A stretch of DNA of 7,808 bases. Source: CAYMOV01 sp964392085 (GTDB taxonomy: Bacteria > Oederibacteriota > Muellerivitia > Muellerivitales > Muellerivitaceae). The notes under the pieces were generated by a model that was given only the letters and a program-made list of their open reading frames with translations, was not told the DNA's origin and searched no databases. A program made the position numbers and the translations under genes. Position 1 is the first letter of the stretch. Each line of letters opens with the position of its first letter. Shown here piece by piece: positions 5,426 to 7,808 of this stretch. The stretch is taken from the NCBI GenBank assembly GCA_964392085.1, contig CAYMOV010000109.1, positions 1-7,808 on the forward strand, given 5' to 3'.

Positions 5426-6112
5426 ATGAAAGTTAAGGCTATGCTGAAGTCCTATAGCGTGATCGCCCTGCTCGTCCTGACGGTTTGGGCCTGCCGCCAA
5501 GGGCCGCTCCAACCCATCGGGTTGCCGCCCATAGAACGGCCCTTCCCAACTCCCATTCCCTCGAATACCATCACCTGCACGCCCACGCCGTCCTTGAGCC
5601 CAACGCCCACCTGGACCGGGACCGCGACCTTATCCCCGACCCGGACCCGGACCCCGAGTCCGACCCCTACCCTGAGCCCGATCCCCACCCCGGTCTGCAC
5701 GATGCAACCCACCTCTACGCCCGTCATCGAGACGGCCGATTTCGGGGGCACCTGCAGTTACGCGTCCTACTACAACCTCGGGACACTCACCAGCGGGGAC
5801 GCCGTCATCGAGGGGAATTCCAATCCGACGACCGCGACAGACACCGACGGGTTTTATTTCACCGCGGGAAGCACCGGGACCTGGACTTTCGTGGTGGATT
5901 GCACCCGAAGGGACGGGCAGTACTATACATTCACCCTGACGAACGCCCCGGACGCCACGCCATACGGTTGTGTCGGCGCCGGCCAGGCCTGGACCGGCCC
6001 CACCTTCACCCTCTCCAGGACCCTGTCGGCGGGCGTGACCTACGCCTTCAACATCTACCGGAATTATTACTCGGGCTCGGGCCAATACCGAATCACGGTT
6101 TTAGCCCCATAA
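5426..6112 (+). CDS. Lipoprotein with Thr/Pro-rich stalk and PPC-like beta domain
   Basis: The product, 228 residues from the chosen start, begins with a lipoprotein signal peptide (MKVKAMLKSYSVIALLVLTV then WAC), placing the lipidated Cys at 23. A low-complexity Thr/Pro/Ser stalk follows (about 42-101: PTPIPS, CTPTPSLSPTPT, RTRTPSPTPTLSPIPTP). The C-terminal domain (about 105-228) looks like a secreted beta-sandwich: NLGTLTSGDAVIEGNS, TDTDGFYFTAGSTGTWTFVV, LSAGVTYAFNIYRNYYSGSG and YRITV. This layout resembles bacterial pre-peptidase C-terminal (PPC) domains, a tentative match. Mature cysteines near 51, 91, 110, 159 and 182 could form disulfides. ATG 5426 was chosen because the signal peptide starts there; GGAG (5410-5413) is rather far upstream, and in-frame ATGs at 5375 and 5441 are alternatives. 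It is probably an operon with the TPR gene 19 bases downstream. Confidence 0.8.
   Translation: MKVKAMLKSYSVIALLVLTVWACRQGPLQPIGLPPIERPFPTPIPSNTITCTPTPSLSPTPTWTGTATLSPTRTRTPSPTPTLSPIPTPVCTMQPTSTPVIETADFGGTCSYASYYNLGTLTSGDAVIEGNSNPTTATDTDGFYFTAGSTGTWTFVVDCTRRDGQYYTFTLTNAPDATPYGCVGAGQAWTGPTFTLSRTLSAGVTYAFNIYRNYYSGSGQYRITVLAP
5549..5725 (+). repeat. Thr/Pro low-complexity stalk coding repeat
   Basis: About 60 codons dominated by Thr, Pro and Ser form degenerate PTP and PTPT units, with imperfect DNA-level repeats such as GACCCGGACCCGGACCCC around 5638-5655. Such stretches act as extended, often surface-exposed linkers and tend to vary in length between strains. The repeat also opens long spurious frames on both strands. 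Confidence 0.75.
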
Positions 6113-6131
6113 GCAGGGAAAGGAGTGACGC

Positions 6132-7088
6132 GTGAAAAAACGACGACTCTCCTGGATTTCGGCGTTGGCGGCGGCGCTTTGGCTCGCGGCTTGTCCCGCC
6201 GCCCGGGCGATCTCCCAGAAGGAGTATTTTGACCTGGGGTTCACCGACCTGAACCAGGAACGGTATGGGCCGGCGGCCGATTTCCTCCAAAAAGCCGCCG
6301 AGATGAACCCCCAGGATTGGAAGGCGTCCATGTACCTGGGGGACGCCCTGAACCATCTGGGCCGGAGGGAGGAATCCTTCGCCGCCTACGCGAGAAGCCT
6401 CCGGATCCATCCGAACAACCCGGCCCTGGTCAAGTTCGTGGCGGATCTCCAATCCGCGCCAGATCCAACGCCGGTCCCCGTCGGAACCCCCCCGGTTACG
6501 ATCCGCCCGAACCGGTTCGAGATCAGGCTGTACGCGAGCCTGCCCTACCTGGACAACGACACGGACAGGAAGATCTGGCCCACGGGGGCCGGAATCGGGG
6601 TTTGGGCCGGGGTTCAGGTCGACCCCCGGCTGACCCTGGGATTCCGGATGGACTATGACGTCTTCAACTCGGATCCCCAGGAGATCACGTTGGCCTACTC
6701 GAACCATCTGGGGGATTATTACCAATTCGGCGAGGCCACGGGGGCCCTGACCCTCGCGAGGTTCGTGCCGAGCCTGCGTTTCAATTTCAACCCGAAACCC
6801 GAATCACCCGTCCAGCCTTACTTCATCGGGGGGTTCGGGGTGTTGAACCGTTCCTTCGAGGGGATCCATTTCAGCGCCACGAACTCCTTGACCGGGATCC
6901 AGGTGGAGCAGGTGGACCTGCCCCCGACCTCGAAGACCATGGGGGTGGCGTCCGCCACCCTGGGACTTCCGATCCAGATCCCCTACGGCTTTAAGGTTCC
7001 GTTGGAATTCGAGATATCGACCGGGTTCTCCGCCCCGACCAACACGGTGGTCCGGGCGCTTCACTTCGGGGTGGAACGCTGGTGGTGA
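6132..7088 (+). CDS. Exported TPR protein with C-terminal outer-membrane beta-barrel-like domain
   Basis: The GTG start at 6132 has an excellent AAAGGAG (ending at 6125) 6 bases upstream. The 318-residue product has a signal peptide with cleavage likely after ARA at 26; a LAAC sequence (18-21) leaves a lipoprotein alternative. Residues about 29-106 form two TPR units, with signatures YFDLGFTDLNQERYGPAADF and MYLGDALNHLGRREESFAAY plus typical NP junctions. A Pro-rich linker (108-125) leads to about 190 residues of alternating strands: RFEIRLYASLPYL, GIGVWAGVQVDPRLTLGFRM, LARFVPSLRFNFN, QPYFIGGFGVLNRSF and VPLEFEISTGFS. The protein ends in FGVERWW, a terminal aromatic residue as in outer-membrane barrels. 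It is likely an outer-membrane protein whose periplasmic TPRs bind a partner. The lipoprotein encoded 19 bases upstream is the obvious candidate. Exact function is unknown. Confidence 0.85.
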   Translation: MKKRRLSWISALAAALWLAACPAARAISQKEYFDLGFTDLNQERYGPAADFLQKAAEMNPQDWKASMYLGDALNHLGRREESFAAYARSLRIHPNNPALVKFVADLQSAPDPTPVPVGTPPVTIRPNRFEIRLYASLPYLDNDTDRKIWPTGAGIGVWAGVQVDPRLTLGFRMDYDVFNSDPQEITLAYSNHLGDYYQFGEATGALTLARFVPSLRFNFNPKPESPVQPYFIGGFGVLNRSFEGIHFSATNSLTGIQVEQVDLPPTSKTMGVASATLGLPIQIPYGFKVPLEFEISTGFSAPTNTVVRALHFGVERWW

Positions 7089-7213
7089 ACGTGGGTCTCA
7101 GGAAGGGGGCCGTTCGAGTGACGCCTTAGGCCTTGGCGAAACGGCGTGAAGCTGGGTCCTGACGCCCTCAGGCCGGATTCGATCAAAGCCGTCTCCGTGG
7201 ACCCCGTGGACTT

Positions 7214-7267
7214 CGTGGCCCAATCAGTCCTTCGTTTTAGAAGTTCACGACCTCGGCGGCCGCCAGG
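7214..7267 (+). repeat. Dispersed repeat, copy C (3' end of the oxidase gene and its flank)
   Basis: This copy spans the last coding bases of the minus-strand oxidase gene (7240-7267), its TAA stop (7237-7239) and about 23 bases of 3' flank. It is the only member lying in an intact gene, so it is probably the source. It is identical to 5285-5312 over 28 bases and about 74% identical to 3547-3600 over 54. Just outside, CCGTGGAC is directly repeated in tandem (near 7196-7210). Confidence 0.8.
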
Positions 7268-7808
7268 GCCCCCGCCAGGTTCTTCATCCAATCCCGGCCC
7301 CCGGTCTTTTCCGCCAACTCCACCGCCATATGTTTCGCCCTCACGCCCAACCGTTCCTGGCGTCCCAACCCCTGCACGCAGGAAGGGCAGTTGGTGAGCA
7401 TCACGGGGTCCTTCCCGGCGGCGGGCAAGACCGCGCCCAGGGCTTCCCCCAGGGCCTCGGCCTTTCGGTCCAGCATCTTGCCCGACAGGTCGGGGCGGCT
7501 GAGGGCCAAGGTGCCGGCCTCGGAACAGCAATGGGGCACGGCCCTGAGGGCCCAGCCCGCCTGGGCCCTCATCACCGGCAGGGCCTTCTCGTCCAGCGAG
7601 TCGTGGCACGGTTGGTGGTAAAGGTAGTTTCCCGCCGGGGGCTTGGGGAGCCCGGACTCCAGCGCGAACTTCGAGACGTCCACCAAGGGCGCCTGGAAGA
7701 TGCCCTCCGCCCCCATGCTCTTGAGGGCCTCCCGGCAGGTGCCGCAACTCACGGCCACGCCGTCGAAATCCAGGTAGCCGAACATCTCCCGGATCTGGCT
7801 GAAGAGGA
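7237..7808 (-). CDS. FAD-linked oxidase / Fe-S oxidoreductase, C-terminal CCG-domain part (5' end outside window)
   Basis: The frame is open from the right window edge to TAA at 7237-7239, giving about 190 residues of the C-terminus. It carries the cysteine-rich CCG domain of GlcF/HdrD-type iron-sulfur oxidoreductases: VAVSCGTCREAL, YLYHQPCHDSLDEKA, VPHCCSEAGTLALSRPDLSG and VMLTNCPSCVQGLGRQ. The CCSEAGT variant, in place of the commoner CCGxGG, resembles from memory large GlcD-GlcF fusion proteins annotated as FAD-binding oxidases with DUF3683. Those couple flavin oxidation of a 2-hydroxy acid-like substrate to Fe-S electron transfer. Whether a FAD domain precedes it cannot be seen here. The C-terminus reads LAGALAAAEVVNF, the sequence repeated elsewhere in the window. 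No clean terminator follows the stop. Confidence 0.88.
   Translation of the reverse strand, partial: LFSQIREMFGYLDFDGVAVSCGTCREALKSMGAEGIFQAPLVDVSKFALESGLPKPPAGNYLYHQPCHDSLDEKALPVMRAQAGWALRAVPHCCSEAGTLALSRPDLSGKMLDRKAEALGEALGAVLPAAGKDPVMLTNCPSCVQGLGRQERLGVRAKHMAVELAEKTGGRDWMKNLAGALAAAEVVNF

Noticed and set aside
7061..7747. Minus-strand open frame overlapping the Fe-S oxidase
   Set aside because: Out of frame with the CCG-domain cysteine motifs; Gly/Pro/Arg-rich.

Overview
This is a GC-rich bacterial window with eight recognisable protein genes, two of them cut by the window edges. Lipoprotein, TatC and beta-barrel-type sequences point to a Gram-negative envelope. Shine-Dalgarno sequences are mostly GGAG/GGGAGG types, and GTG and TTG starts appear. 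No rRNA, tRNA, CRISPR array, transposase or integrase was seen. The lineage cannot be fixed from the sequence. The mix of a Thr/Pro-stalk lipoprotein, DUF1003 paralogues and unfamiliar envelope proteins would fit an uncultivated lineage, but that is only an impression.

Layout. Positions 1-81 hold the last 26 codons of a DUF1003-type gene, which has a full-length paralogue at 4666-5202. A convergent tatC gene (218-1054, minus) follows, with a terminator-like hairpin inside its 3' end. Divergent from it is a small secreted Lys-rich protein (1228-1581), closed by an excellent intrinsic terminator (1626-1658). Next come a PAS-PAS sensor with no output domain (1767-2540) and a five-helix membrane protein with a conserved-looking HVHH motif (2587-3141). 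About 490 bases without a gene follow (3142-3631), full of inverted repeats. A polytopic membrane protein of DUF975/YciC type (3632-4402) and the complete DUF1003 protein (4666-5202) come next. A probable two-gene operon then encodes a Thr/Pro-stalk lipoprotein (5426-6112) and a TPR plus beta-barrel-like protein (6132-7088). The window ends inside a minus-strand gene for the Fe-S (CCG-domain) C-terminal part of a FAD-linked oxidase (7237 to beyond 7808).

How the genes relate. Nearly every product is predicted to sit in, cross or serve the cell envelope: protein export (TatC), inner-membrane proteins, a periplasmic protein, a surface lipoprotein and an outer-membrane-like protein. No single pathway links them, and apart from the lipoprotein/TPR pair they look like separate transcription units.

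The most unusual signal is a dispersed repeat. The last codons of the Fe-S oxidase gene (7240-7267) occur as an exact 28-base copy at 5285-5312 in non-coding DNA. A clearly related degenerate copy lies at 3547-3600, and a shorter one at 3336-3359. All are in the same orientation and fall between genes. They could be relics of a duplicated gene end, or boundaries left by insertion at that gene's 3' end. I found no convincing complete novel system; this repeat family and the lipoprotein/TPR-barrel pair are the best leads.
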